Translations under genes and position numbers: made by a program
Shown here: positions 12,201 to 23,056 of the stretch, piece by piece
Position numbering within the stretch: position 1 is the first letter of the stretch
Layout: every line of letters starts with the position of its first letter
From: Macrotis lagotis
Taxonomy: Eukaryota; Chordata; Mammalia; Peramelemorphia; Peramelidae
Assembly (NCBI RefSeq): GCF_037893015.1
Contig: NC_133663.1
Location: 145,370,577-145,434,576, forward strand
Direction: 5' to 3'
DNA: 64,000 nucleotides
The notes under the pieces: model-generated
Told to the model about the DNA's origin: nothing
Seen by the model: the letters and a program-made list of their open reading frames with translations, nothing else
The model's database searches: none

Positions 12201-12235
12201 TCATGTCACTTCTTAGGGAAAGGCAAGAGATCTTA
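9216..12235 (-). mobile_element. L1 5' half: endonuclease, inter-ORF, ORF1, 5'UTR
   Basis: A second minus L1 starts abruptly in the endonuclease region (frame 9338-9586, with ..NLDMIDLWRKLNGIEW..), which repeats the domain already seen at 7191-7430. It continues through a T/C-rich inter-ORF tract (9950-10300), ORF1 (about 10440-11400) and a GC-richer 5'UTR (about 11420-12235). The frames at 11712-12107 and nearby are 5'UTR shadows. The 3' two-thirds of ORF2 are absent, so this copy was cut by deletion or by the neighbouring L1. Confidence 0.8.
10590..10880 (-). pseudogene. L1 ORF1 fragment (RNA-binding C-terminal region)
   Basis: The 96-codon minus-strand frame has the ORF1p pattern ..EGKIVNERIYQNPTERDPKMKTPRNIVKN.., matching the hinge between the RRM and the C-terminal domain of L1 ORF1p (family motif ER-h plus PR-iiv). 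ORF1p is the trimeric RNA chaperone of the L1 RNP. The frame breaks on both sides. Confidence 0.75.
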
Positions 12236-12412
12236 AAATAATGCTTAGTTTCCTCTCTCTAATCTTGGCCAGAACCACTTCATTTCCTTTTCTAAGACTG
12301 CCCTACACTCCATCACATCATCTGCAAAAAGTGTTAGATTAGTTTTTTATTGGCTAATCTTATTCCTTTGATGTATTTTATCTACTTATTTCTAAGGATA
12401 GAATTTTGTTTT
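12236..12412 (-). mobile_element. Short L1 ORF2 fragment
   Basis: CATCACATCATCTGCAAAAAGTG followed by TTATTCCTTTGATGT matches the minus-strand RT palm region also visible at 63745-63815. It is a small orphan piece between two larger L1 copies. Confidence 0.6.
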
Positions 12413-12644
12413 TTTCCAATTTATTTTTTTAAATTTTATTTATAAAACAAACATTTCAATTATATGGTATATATTTGCCATTAAAATATGATTGCACATA
12501 AAACTGCAAACCTACTAAGGATAACTTGTCAATCCTTTCAAAATTTACAAGAAAATTATCATATAATTTTTTTCCTTTTGTTCTTCCCTCTCCTTTCAGT
12601 CCTATAGATTACTATCATTGGACTCAAACATAAATGTGTATGTG

Positions 12645-12691
<47 letters not shown>

Positions 12692-13783
12692 ATATTTATG
12701 TATTTAAATGTATATTTTAACTCTACATATACTTCTATCTACCCGTTATTTCTCTAGATGCTTATATCATCTTTCTTTTTGGTTCATTTGTATACTTATA
12801 ATTCAAAAAAATAACCTATAGATTATAAATCATTTTTAAAAGAAGTAATGCTGTTAATAATTGTTCTCCAATATTTTTCTTTTACACTTCATTATTTCAT
12901 GCAAGCTTTTCTGTTTTTTCAAATGGTTGATTCTATCATATACCATAACTTGTTCATCCATTCCCTAATTTATGGGGCAGAGGTGCTCTTCTAAAATATA
13001 CAGATTCTCTTCCTTTTTACTTAATAATCTTGCGAAATAGAGAAATATATGTCTACCATTACTATTGTAATAATGAATTTTTTCAGTCAATCCCCATTAC
13101 AAAGAAGATTTACTGATTTGTGTAGTTAGATACTACTTATAATTTTTTAAGAAAGTTTCTAGTCTTTCCTATGCAATTGAGTGTTTTTAATGGGAATAAG
13201 TGTTACATTTTGTCAAAACATTCTCCTTCATTTATTGTGATAGTCATAAGATTGGGGGGGGGGATGTTTCCTATTGATTTGGACAAATATGCTAATAGAT
13301 AATTTCCTTGCTGTATTTTATTTATTTAATGATTTGCATTGATATTCATTAAGTTAATTGGCTTACAGTTTCCTTTCTCTTGGTTCTTCCTTGTTTGGGC
13401 ATCAAAAATATTTTTGAGTTATAATAGGAATTTGGTGGTACTTTCCCTCTTTTCTTTTCCCAAATAATTTGCATACAATCAAAATTTGTATTTAAATGTT
13501 CAATAAAATTTATTTGTAATATCGTCTAGTCCTGAGGATTATTTTTAGGATATTAATTGATGGCATGTTAATTTAATTTTTCTACAATAGTGTTATTTAA
13601 GTATTCTATTTTTTCTTTTAATCTCAGTAATTTACAATTTTGAACGTATCCATCCATTTTATTGCTTGTAAGGTTTGTTGGCATATAGCAAAATAGCTCC
13701 ACTTAATTGGTATATATTTTCATTATTTGTAATTTTACTCATTCCATTTTGAAACTAGTAATTGGGTTTTCTTTTTTTTAATC
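12413..13783 (-). mobile_element. Old L1, 3' half (left part of a split copy)
   Basis: It begins with an A-rich-tail complement and an old-subfamily 3'UTR (compare 48080, 58960), then ORF2 C-terminal text (ACTTGTTCATCCATTCCC at about 12948) and RT-region text by 13250-13760. It is heavily diverged, with an internal TG repeat. A younger plus-strand L1 interrupts it at 13799. Confidence 0.72.
12647..12690. repeat. (TG)n microsatellite
   Basis: About 22 uninterrupted TG units lie inside the old L1 3'UTR, preceded by imperfect ATGTGTATGTGCATG. Likely length-polymorphic. Confidence 0.97.
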
Positions 13784-13798
13784 AAAGTGAGCTGTTTT

Positions 13799-14696
13799 CC
13801 AAAGAGTCCAGCAATTGGGTTAAAAACTCTCTCTTTGATAAAAACTGCTGGAAAAATTGGAAGTTAGTATGGAAGAAACTCAGATTAGACCAACACCTCA
13901 CACTGTATACCGAGGAAAGATCCAAATGGATACAGGATTTAGACATAAAAAACAATACTGTAAGCAAATTAGAAGATCAAGGACTAGTTTACCTGTCAGA
14001 ACTATGGAAAGGGAAGCAGTTTATGACTAAGGAAGAGATGGAGAACATAATTAAAAACAAACTAGATAATTTCAATTAAATTTAATTAAAAAGCTTTTGC
14101 ACAGACAAAAACACTGTAACCAAGATCAAAAGAAATGTAGTAAACTAGAAAACAATCTTTACAACTAATGTTTCTGACAAAGGACTCATTTCTAAAATAT
14201 ACAGAGAACTAAGTCATATTTTATTTAAAAAAAAAGCCATTCCCCAATTGACCAATGGTCAAAGGATATGTAAAGGCAATTTACAGATGAGGAGATCAAA
14301 GCAATCCATAGTCATATGAAAAATTGCTCTAAATCATTACTTATTAGAAAAATGAAAATTAAAGCTTCTCCGAGGTACCACCTCACACCTCTCAGACTGG
14401 CCAATATGACGAGAAAGGATAATGATTATTGTTGGAAGGGTTGTGGGAAATCTGGGACAGTATTACATTGTTGGTGGAGCTGTGAACTCATCCAACCTTT
14501 CTGGAGAGAAATTTGGAACTACACGCAAAGAGCAATAAAAATGTGCTTACCCTTTGATCCAGCAATATCACTATATCCTGAAGAGATAATGAAAAAAGAT
14601 CACTTGTACAAAAATATTCATAACAGCCCTGTTTGTCATGGCAAAGTATTGGAAATCAAGTAAATGTCCTTCAATTGGGGAATGGCTTAGCAAATT

Positions 14697-14752
<56 letters not shown>

Positions 14753-15251
14753 ATGGAACACTATTGTTCTATTAGAAACCAGGAGGGATGGAAATTCAGG
14801 GAAGTCTGGGTGGGGATTTGCATGAACCAATGCTGAGTGAGATGAGCAGAACCGGGAAAAACACTGTACACCCTAACAGCAACATAGGAGTGATGATCAA
14901 CCTTGATGGACTCGCTCATTCCATTAGTGCAACAATCAGGGACAATTTGGGACTGTCTGCAATGGAGAATACCATCTTTATCCAGAGAAACAACTGTAGA
15001 GTTTGAACAAAGACCAAGGATTATTACCTTTAATTTGGGGGGGGGGGGAACCCTGATATCTTATTGTCTGATTTTGCTATCTCTTATACTTTATGTTTCT
15101 ACCTTAAGGATATGATTTCTTTCTCAACACACTGAATTTAGATCAATGTTTACCATGGAAAAAATGTAAAGACTGACAAATTGCCTTCTGTGGGGGTGGG
15201 GGAGGGAAGTAAAATTAGGGGAAAGATTGTAAAACTCAAAATAAATAAAAG
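13799..15251 (+). mobile_element. 5'-truncated L1 inserted into an opposite-strand L1
   Basis: It runs from the ORF2 C-terminal domain (frame 13762-14079; frame 14316-14663 with the Cys/His motif CWKGCGKSGTVLHCWWSC) through the 3'UTR to an AATAAAAG tail. Flanks AAAGTGAGCTGTTTT (13784-13798) and AAAGTGACCTATGTTTT (15252-15268) are a slightly diverged duplication. The L1 text on both sides belongs to one minus-strand element. Frameshifts break ORF2. A TA array lies within its 3' part. Confidence 0.9.
14699..14749. repeat. (TA)n microsatellite grown inside an L1
   Basis: About 25 TA units replace the short TATATGTATG found at the same point in the other L1 3' ends (for example 2393-2403). The array therefore expanded from a seed in the L1 sequence. 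Confidence 0.95.
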
Positions 15252-15268
15252 AAAGTGACCTATGTTTT

Positions 15269-17215
15269 TATCTATTTTTTTCAATAAACCACCTCCTAGT
15301 ATTATGTATTTCTTTATATATTCTATTATGTTCATTTTGTAAAATCTCTTCTTTGATTATCAAGATTTCAAATTTGATGTTTTATTGACCATTTTTAATT
15401 TGCTCTCTTTTTCTCACCTTGTTTTCACTAAATGATCATATTATTGATTGTCTTTTTCTCTGTTTTGTTGTTAGATTTTAGAAATACAGATTTCCCCATA
15501 AACTTTGGCTACTTTTATGAATTTTGAAATTTCTCATTGTTGCCATTCCTTTTAGTGGTATTTTTTTCTGATTTATTCCTTTACTCATTCATTCTTTTGG
15601 ATTAGATTATTTAGTTTCCAACTAATTTTAATCTATTTTTCTTTCCCCCATTTATTAAATGAATTTTATTGCATTATGATCTGAAAATGATACTTTCAAT
15701 ATGTTTAATTTTGTGTTTTTGTATGTAAGATTTTTATGTCCGACTAGATAGGCAATTTTTGTCAGGTACCATGTACCACTGAGAACAATATTAATTTTCT
15801 TCCATTGTAATTTAGTTTTATCCAGAGATCTTTTATATACATATTTTTCTAAAAATTCCCCTCATCTTCTTAAATTCTTTCTACCTTAATTTTTTGTTTC
15901 GATTTCTCTAGTTCTGAGAAGAAAAAGTTGATGTCCCCTCCTAGTTCAATTTTACCATTTATTTCTTCCTATATCTCATTTTACTTTTGCCTTTAATAAT
16001 TTGCATGCTACACCATTAGATGCATATATAGACATTTAGTAAAATGTACTTTACCTCTTCATCCCTTTTAAGAAGGTCATTTTTAAATTCTCTTTTGACT
16101 GATATCATGATTTCTATTCTAGCTTTGTTATTGGTACTATTGTTGATGTTGTTTTAATTTCACCTAAAAAAATAGAATCTACTCCATCCGCTTATATTTA
16201 CTCTGTGTCTATGCTTCAAGTGTGTTCCCTATAAATAATATTGCAGTGTTTGGGTTTTTGGTCCACTCTAGTCCATTTTGGGGGAAGTTCATCTGACTCA
16301 CATTGAATTCATGATTTCTTATTGTATTTCTCTCTATCTTATTTTTATTCCTGTTTGTCCTCTCTCTCTCTCCTTTCACCCTTTCTTTCCTCACCAGTGC
16401 TATGCTTCTAGCCACCATCTCCCTCAATCTACATTTAACTGCTTTGATTTTGTTGTTTTTTTCTGACTTTGTGGTTTCATCTTCTCTTTCACCATATTAT
16501 TTTATTTTTAGTGTATAATCATTTCTCTGGTTTATTTTTTCCTAACTTTTAAATTTATACTGAAGTTGGACTGTCTTCCTGGGGTAAGAGTACAGTATCC
16601 TAAATTTCAAGCTTTTTTTTGCAACTCTTAGAGCTAGTTCTGTGCTTTTGTAAGATTTCAGTTCTTCTAAGATTGTATTATCTAAGGAAAGATATGGTCA
16701 CAACTCTCCTGATATATGCTCTGATCTGTGAGAAATACTCATGTCTGCTCTGCATTGGTAACCTGTGTCACAAATTTTTCTAGTGCTCTTTTTCACATTG
16801 TGGCAGTCCCAGAAGTGTGCATGTGCAAAAAATACTACTCCTGGTGTCAGAAAAAGGTTCCCTTTAATGGTTTTCTGAATAGATATCCAATTCCCTTGCC
16901 ATCTCTGCATTGAAAGTTCAGGAAACCACCATTGCCAATGATTCAGTCAATGTGCAAGCCTACTGCTAGTTTGCTGGCATGTCACCTATATTGGCACAAC
17001 CAGTGCTAGATTTCACTTCACTCATACCCTAGTGGGAAAGAGTTGATGCCCACCTGTTAAGTTGTCTTAGCCTGGAAAATTCTTTGATCCAGACTTTGTG
17101 TGAGTTCTATCACTCCAGAATTTATTTTCAGAGATTATTTCAAAACCCTTCTGAGGGAATTTGGGAAAGCTCAGGTGAGTCCCTACCTTTACTTTGCCAT
17201 TATGGCTCCTTTTCT
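15269..17215 (-). mobile_element. Old L1, 5' half (right part of a split copy): endonuclease to 5'UTR
   Basis: It resumes the element interrupted at 13799: ORF2 endonuclease region (about 15600-16320, with AATTTTTGTCAGGTACCATG and GTTGATGTCCCC), a pyrimidine-rich inter-ORF tract (16330-16420), and 5'UTR-like text ending in GCCATTATGGCTCC near 17200, which is the reverse of the CCAAGATGG L1 start. ORF1 seems mostly deleted. No long frame survives. Confidence 0.68.
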
Positions 17216-17233
17216 CCTGAAACCTTGGGGGAC

Positions 17234-17855
17234 TTCTGTGCATTTAATTACCATCTTCCATGCTGATATACCTATCCTGAACCTCTTTTTATACTTTCCA
17301 TCAATTTTGCATCTTCAATTGCCTTTCAAATATCTCAAACTGGATATCTTGTGGATACTTTAAACCCAACATGTCCATCTTGCCTATTCAAACCTCCCAC
17401 CATTTCATATTATTGTAGAAGATGGCACCATCCTCCCATTTTCTAAGTTCTAGTCTTACAAACTAGTAGTCATCCTGGTTTCCTCACTATCTCTACCCTT
17501 GCCACTCCTCCCTACCCCATAACTAAGCTGTTGCTAAATCAAATTTTGTCTTTGCCAAATCTCTTCTTTCTCTCTTATGATACTGATATTGTTTATGCCC
17601 TCAATACCTCATGAGTCAACAAACTGAAATAACCTACTGTTAAGTCTCTCCACTCTAATTCATTCTCTATTTAGTCATTAAATATAATTTCCTAAAATTT
17701 AAGTCTGATCATATAATACCTAAACTCCAGTCAAAAAACTACAGTGACTTCATAATGATTCCAGGAGCAAATGCAAAAGTTCTGTTTGGCATTTAAAACT
17801 CTTCAGATCTTAAATCCTTGCTCTCTTTCTAGGCTTCTTATACCTTCCTTGAATG
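17234..17855 (+). mobile_element. L2 (CR1-clade LINE) ORF2 fragment
   Basis: Plus-strand text follows the C-terminal part of L2 reverse transcriptase: CAAACTGGATATC, then a segment like ..TCATCCTGGTTTCCTCACT.., AAGCTGTTGCTAAATC, CTAAACTCCAGTC.., and GGCATTTAAAACTCTTCA. It is strongly decayed, with stops in all frames. Its 3' tail appears to be the block at 18985-19312, displaced by two SINE copies. Confidence 0.7.
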
Positions 17856-17857
17856 GA

Positions 17858-18101
17858 TGTTGCCTCAGATAAACTGAGACCTGGGAAAGAGCTTAGCTTA
17901 AAAAGGCAAAGCTCTCCCACTACATTTTGGGTTATCTCCAGGCATACTAGCATGTCTTGCCACTGGACTCAGATGACCCTGGAGAAATGAGTGACACTGA
18001 TGATTTTGCATAGCTTTCTTCACTTAAATCCAATTCATTTAAAATCAAGACATTAAGCTCCTGAATTCTTTAGTAATCTTTGAGAATGCATGACAAGCAA
18101 G
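17858..18101 (+). mobile_element. Second SINE family (unnamed here), copy A
   Basis: It shares a clear alignment with 18629-18908: GAAAGAGCTTAG.., AAAGCTCTCCCACT.., TTATCTCCAGGCATACT.., TCTTGCCACTGGACTCAGATGA.., CACTTAAATCCAATTCATTT.., and a GAGAATGCATGACAAGCAA end. I recall this as a marsupial SINE but cannot give its database name with confidence. Confidence 0.75.
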
Positions 18102-18159
18102 AGTCTATGTGGAGTAGTAGATGCCCAACTGGGAACCCAACTGATCAGTTCCAGTTGGG

Positions 18160-18300
18160 TAATACTCCCTTCCTTTCTCTCTCCCTACTCTCCTCCCTCC
18201 CTCCCTCACTCACTCACTATCTCCCTCCTTTTCTTTTTTTCCTTCTTTCTTCTATTCACCTTTCTTCCTTCTCTCCATCCCTCCTTTCCCTCTCATCCAC
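18160..18300. repeat. Pyrimidine-rich low-complexity tract
   Basis: A C/T-rich tract built from CTCC, CCTCC and CACT units. It generates open frames in two phases that are not genes. Confidence 0.9.
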
Positions 18301-18628
18301 AAATACAAGGGTATATAAACTAAAGAGAATATCTTGGGGTTTGTGAGCTAGATTTTTTTCTCTTCTTACTTATTATATTTAAGGAAGTTCTTACACTAAG
18401 AAAATAATTAATTTTTTCTTTCCTACTTATTTCTTCTATCATTAAAAAAACGGGGACAATTCACTCTTTTTTTGTCCTCCCATGAAGTTTCATTTATGAT
18501 TGGCCACTAATTGGTTTAGGTTATCTTGTCTAAGGATGAGTCTAAATAGCAATTATTTCTGTTCTGATCAGGAAACCCTAAGGGTTTTCCCCTTCCTGGT
18601 TGATTTTTTTTAAATGAGAAAATTAGAT
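18301..18628. other. Unclassified stretch between two SINEs
   Basis: AT-rich text without a recognised family or coding frame. By position it could be remaining L2 sequence too diverged to call. Confidence 0.4.
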
Positions 18629-18908
18629 TGCCTTTTGCCTCATTTCTTACCTAAACTTAGATCAGTGAATGGGACAATTTGAGACTTGAGGAAGACCTTA
18701 GTTCAAAAAGTCCAAACCCTTCCACTGTATTTGGTCATCTCCAGGCACCCTGATCCATGTCTTGCCCATGGACTGAGATGATCCCTGAAGAAGTGACTCT
18801 GAAGTTCTTATGTCACTTAAATCCAATTTACTTGCCAGTTAAGATATCACCTTTCTGACCTCATTGGTTGCCTTTGAGAACAAAAGATAAACAGTAACAA
18901 CAACAATA
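18629..18908 (+). mobile_element. Second SINE family, copy B (fuller)
   Basis: Aligned with copy A: AGTGAATGGGACAATTTGAG.., GAGGAAGACCTTAG.., GGTCATCTCCAGGCACCCTGAT.., GTCTTGCCCATGGACTGAGATGA, TCACTTAAATCCAATTTACTTG, and an AACAACAACAATATC tail. Copies A and B differ by many substitutions, so neither is young. Confidence 0.78.
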
Positions 18909-18984
18909 TCAATATGTATTTTTTGATCCAGTATCACTGACTTCTGGTTATTTGATGAAAAAAGATACTTTATCTCTGCTCTGG

Positions 18985-19312
18985 GCATGTTCTCTGGTTA
19001 TCCTCTAAGATCGGAATGCTCTTTCTCCTCTAATCTGCTGACCTATTTGGATTCCTTTGAGTTCCAACTAAATTCCCCCTTCCTACAGGAAACTCTCCTA
19101 ATTTCATACCTGTTCAAGTCAATTATTCCATATTCAACATATATAGCTTCTTTTGTTCCTATTTCTTTGCATGTTGCTTTTTCCAGTGGAATGCAAGCTT
19201 CCTGAGGACAGGGACTTTTTTGTCTCTTTGGCATCTCAGTGCTTAGCAAAGTGGCTATTAAATGTTAGATATTTAATAAATGTTTATGAGTGAATAAATG
19301 GATGAACCAAAC
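18985..19312 (+). mobile_element. L2 3' end
   Basis: It has the L2 3' signature: ..AGTGGAATGCAAGCTTCCTGAGGACAGGGACTTTTT.., CAGTGCTTAGCA.., TTTAATAAATGTTTATGAGTGAATAAATGG. The open frame at 18987-19205 is decayed L2 ORF2 or 3'UTR, not a host gene. Probably the tail of the L2 at 17234. Confidence 0.85.
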
Positions 19313-20054
19313 TGTTGAAGACAATTGTATCTTCGACACTTAAATTTGAATTGAAAGGAAGATGGATAATTAGCCAAGAGTTGAAAATAATTAAGTAATG
19401 CCTCCTTTTTTTCTTAAAATGTAAATTGCTTGAGAAAAGAGATGGTCACATGTTTTATATTTATTTCCTTTCCAATAAGAAAATAAGTTACTTAATATAT
19501 GCTTTGACAGATTTGAAGGTATTCTGGGAATTTATTCAAACAAGTCCTTTAGTTTTTATTAGGTAATAGAACAAAATAAACACTTGGTGGTAAGTAAAAA
19601 AGGTAAGAAAAAGAGATTTATTTCATCATAGCAGGAGAATCTTAACAAGGAGACTTTTGACCTCATGTTGATTTGATCAAAACTCCCTTGCTTGAGTTGT
19701 CCATCAAATTTATACAATTCATGTAACTGAAGAACCTGGTACTTCAGTTACTTTAAGCAATCAAGTCTTAAAGATGGTTTCAATATCTTTAAAGGAGAAA
19801 AAGAAATCTCACTTTGATGTTGGAATGCATTGGAATATTGCTCCCATCACTAAACAGTTGTAAAATGATAGAGAAATTAGATTTCTTTTACCTCTCAAAA
19901 GATTACAGACTCCCAAAAGACACACTCAGGATTTAAGGACTAGGTCAGAAAATGTCATGCAATAACATTTATGCCGATTAGAAACATTAAAAATATTTAC
20001 CCTTGGGAATTAAGTTTTAACTGTTTTTTTAATTCAAAAATTGACACTGCTTGG
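19313..20054. other. Unclassified, probably unique host DNA
   Basis: AT-rich intergenic-type sequence. I see no repeat signature, RNA gene, or frame with coding character. Confidence 0.5.
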
Positions 20055-20158
20055 TTGTCACTTTTTGAGCCTCAGTAGCACAATATGCAAAATGAGGGGG
20101 AATATCCTTCATAATTTTTAGGATTCCTTCCAACTCTAACTATATGCAATTCTTTGAG
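20055..20158 (+). mobile_element. MIR-type CORE-SINE 3' fragment
   Basis: GAGCCTCAGTAGCACAATATGCAAAATGAGGGG.. then TTTTTAGGATTCCTTCCAACTCTAACTATATG follows the CORE-SINE pattern CTCAGTTTCCTCATCTGTAAAATG.. plus a GGTCCCTTCCAGCTCTA-type 3' end. Confidence 0.55.
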
Positions 20159-20254
20159 ACAGTCACTAGAAATATAGTATGTCTATTAGCTTGGTAGTAA
20201 AATACTTTTTTATTAAGAATTTTGGAATATGGAGTTGATCAAAATTGACAAGTG

Positions 20255-20395
20255 TGACTGCATTATTATTCTTAATTTACGAAGAGGAAAACGCATGATT
20301 TTAAATAGACAACTCAGAGTTACAAAGGGAGTGAATGTCACAGCTGGTTTTAAAATTCAGAAGCTCTTTCTTCACAGTCTTTGTTGAGACTCCTC
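20255..20395 (-). mobile_element. MIR fragment
   Basis: Read on the plus strand it is a reversed MIR: TTCTTAATTTACGAAGAGGAAAAC.., AGTTACAAAGGGAGTGAATGTCACAGCTGG.., TTCAGAAGCTC. This corresponds to the TTACAGATGAGGAAACTGAGG..TCACACAGCTAG order of the family. Confidence 0.6.
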
Positions 20396-22788
20396 CTCCC
20401 TAATTAAAAGTCATCATTAAGTTTTCCTTTGAGAATTGTAAAGGTATTTCATTATGATTGGCAGTAATTAAGCAAGACTGAAGAAAGCTACAGAAAAGAT
20501 GAAATCTGTTTTATGGTTCTAAACAAGATAGAAGAATACTACCTTTGACCTTTTAAAACTATTTTTATGTATGTCTTATTTTTGCATTATAAATAAAGAT
20601 ATTCATAAATATGCTTGTTAATATGGAAATTGAGTAGAAGACTAAGGTTAACATTTAGGCTACCAGCAGCAGGAGCATAATAGCACCACACAAAAAAGGC
20701 TTGGAAATGCAGAGCATAGTCTATCAGCAAAATAATCTGTGTCTTTTAAATATGTATGAAGTTTTAAGAAGACAATTTTCTATAATTTATCTCCTCACTG
20801 CATACTATCATTACATCTTCCTGGATAAAAGATCAGCATGAATTATGTAAATTCTTGATTGTGCTATCAAGCACTCTTGTACCTTGATAATAGCTGCTTG
20901 ATGCTTTGCACTCTGGAAATAATGCCATGCAGAATTTTCACAACCAAACTTATAATTTGTTGAAGGAATAAATACAAAGACTTATTCATATGATAAAAAA
21001 ATTACCCTTCCAATTAAAAGGAATGGCTACCATATGTTGAAAATCAAGAATATTCTGTTATGTTTAGCACAATTCTTTTTTTATTTTGTAAAAGATAAAG
21101 CTATTTGTTTAGAATAAATTTGAAATAACTAAGCTACTTAAAATGGTCTAAATCTTCCAAGTCTATTATTTTTATAACCAACAGTAAACACTCTTCTGGA
21201 GTATTATGATTTTTTGCACAACATAAACTGTAGTACTTTTAGTTCTACTATCCCTACTAAAATCAAACTGCATTATAGTACATGCCTGGTACTGTAGTTT
21301 AAGCACAGCTGCACAAATTGAAGAGGACAAAAACAAAAACTAAACTAAACTAAACACTTTAAATAAAACGTGTTTAATTTAGTGCTACATGAGAATATAA
21401 TATATTTAACAATTCCACGAAACGTACAATTGTCTTCAATGTGCCAAGCACTATGCTAGGTCATGAGAGTAAAAGAAAGATATGACCCACATTCAGGAGT
21501 ATACAGGTAAATGTATGGAGAGTGAACTTCTAAATTTAATCTGCTTTATTAACATTTTATCTCTCACTTTCTTAAGTCTAGACAATCAATAAAACAATAA
21601 ATCTGTCTCATGTTTGCAGCCATTGTCAATATCCTAGCTGAAAACTGTCAACCTGAAAATTAATAATTAACTCTGGAGACCATCTGGGTTGACTCTCACT
21701 TTCAGCAATATCCTAATTCCTACTCTCAAGGAAATTATGTTATAATATTGGAGATTACATGTGAATTAAATTATTATGATATAAGGTAGACAGAATCCAT
21801 TTGCATGAATTATGTACCTATCAATATGCATATCAACATACGTATATGTCACATTTGCTATTAGATCTTAAAGTCCTTGAGGACTGAGACTTCCACTTTT
21901 GTTTTTTAAAGTTAATGAATATTAGTAAATGCTCAATGTAGAAGTAGGGACTAATTGAATAACTGAATGGGAAAGAGAATAGTTCAGGAAAATATTTTTT
22001 TGAGAAATAGATTTCAATTTCACTTTTGGATATGACTTGCATAAAATCCCTGAAATGCAAGAGGGTTGACTAGAAATTGGAAGTGTTGGTAAAGAGTACA
22101 GTTTGAATGATAAAAACATAGTGAAAAGATAAAATATGAAATAAAGTCAATTATGTGGGTCAAATGGCATGAGGCTTGGTATAAAATTTTAGAATGCTCT
22201 GATCAGAAACAAAATTAAGAAAATTATATAAAGGATGGATAAAAGATAGACTGGAGACAGACATTGAAGAGAGACTGTTGCATTATTTCAGATAAGAAAT
22301 GAATGTCTGAAACTGAGTATAGACAATAGACATGAAGAGAAGAGATTTGTGAGAGATACAGTGGAAGGAGAGTTTGCTATTCTTGAAATTTATTTTATGT
22401 GAAATTTTAGAAAAAAAGAAGCGAAAGAAAGGATATTATGATGTATTCACAATTTAGGGTTGAGAAACAGATGAGAAACCTATAAAAAAATTTTAAAGAT
22501 CTTTTGAAGGAATAGGAGAAGTAATTTTAAAGTATAGAACTGCAAATTACAAGTTGGAAGTTTAGGAAAATGAAGATAATATAAAAAGCTCTTTGATTTT
22601 AATGATAAGGTAGTCACTATTGCCCTGATCAAATGAATTTGTATATAATGACGGAGAGAAAAAAAGTCATATTGCATGAAGTTAAGAAATAAAAGAGCAG
22701 TAAGGAAGAGGAAACAGGGAATGGCAATTATAATTTCTAGAAGTTTTTTTCAATAAAAAGATAGATGGAGGTAATAACTTAAGGGAAT
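20396..22788. other. Unclassified AT-rich stretch with a weak L2 remnant
   Basis: Mostly text without recognised repeats. Around 21430-21515, AATGTGCCAAGCACTATGCTAGGTCATGAG.. resembles a reversed L2 3' region. The small open frames at 21833-22119 and 22480-22677 lack any recognisable domain and fit chance. Confidence 0.45.
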
Positions 22789-22807
22789 AATAGACTCAAG
22801 GGTAATT

Positions 22808-23034
22808 ACAGCATGTAGACCCTGGCCCTGGAGTCAAGAGGAATTGTGTTCAAATCTGTCCTCTTACAAGTTGTTTGACCTGGGTGCAAATCACTTAATT
22901 CAATTTCTATCATTTTCCTCACCTTTAAAATTATCTAGAGAAGGAAATAGTGAAACACTGTATTCCTTTTGCCAAGAAAAGCTCAAAAGGGGCCATGAAG
23001 AGTCAAATATGACTGAATTAAATGAACACCAGTA
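22808..23034 (+). mobile_element. Mar1-type CORE-SINE, nearly full length
   Basis: Order of family blocks: CCTGGCCCTGGAGTCAAGAGG, GTTCAAATCTGTC, TTTGACCTGGGTGCAAATCACTTAA, ATTTTCCTCACCTTTAAAATTATCTAGAGAAGGAAAT, TTTTGCCAAGAAAAGCTC, GGGGCCATGAAGAGTCAAATATGACTGAA. A diverged duplication around ATAGTCAAGGG occurs on both sides (about 22789-22806 and 23037-23056). The 63-codon frame inside is not a gene. Confidence 0.85.
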
Positions 23035-23056
23035 GTATAGTCAAGGGAAATTTTAA

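Noticed and set aside
12647..12690. Tandem repeats considered as a CRISPR-like array (also 36832, 38753, 48723)
   Set aside because: All are simple microsatellites with units of 1-4 bases and no spacers.
14633..14836. Open frame with a run of Ile-Tyr
   Set aside because: Product of the TA microsatellite in an L1.
20560..21000. Possible conserved non-coding element in AT-rich unique sequence
   Set aside because: Conservation cannot be judged from a single sequence and no motif stands out.
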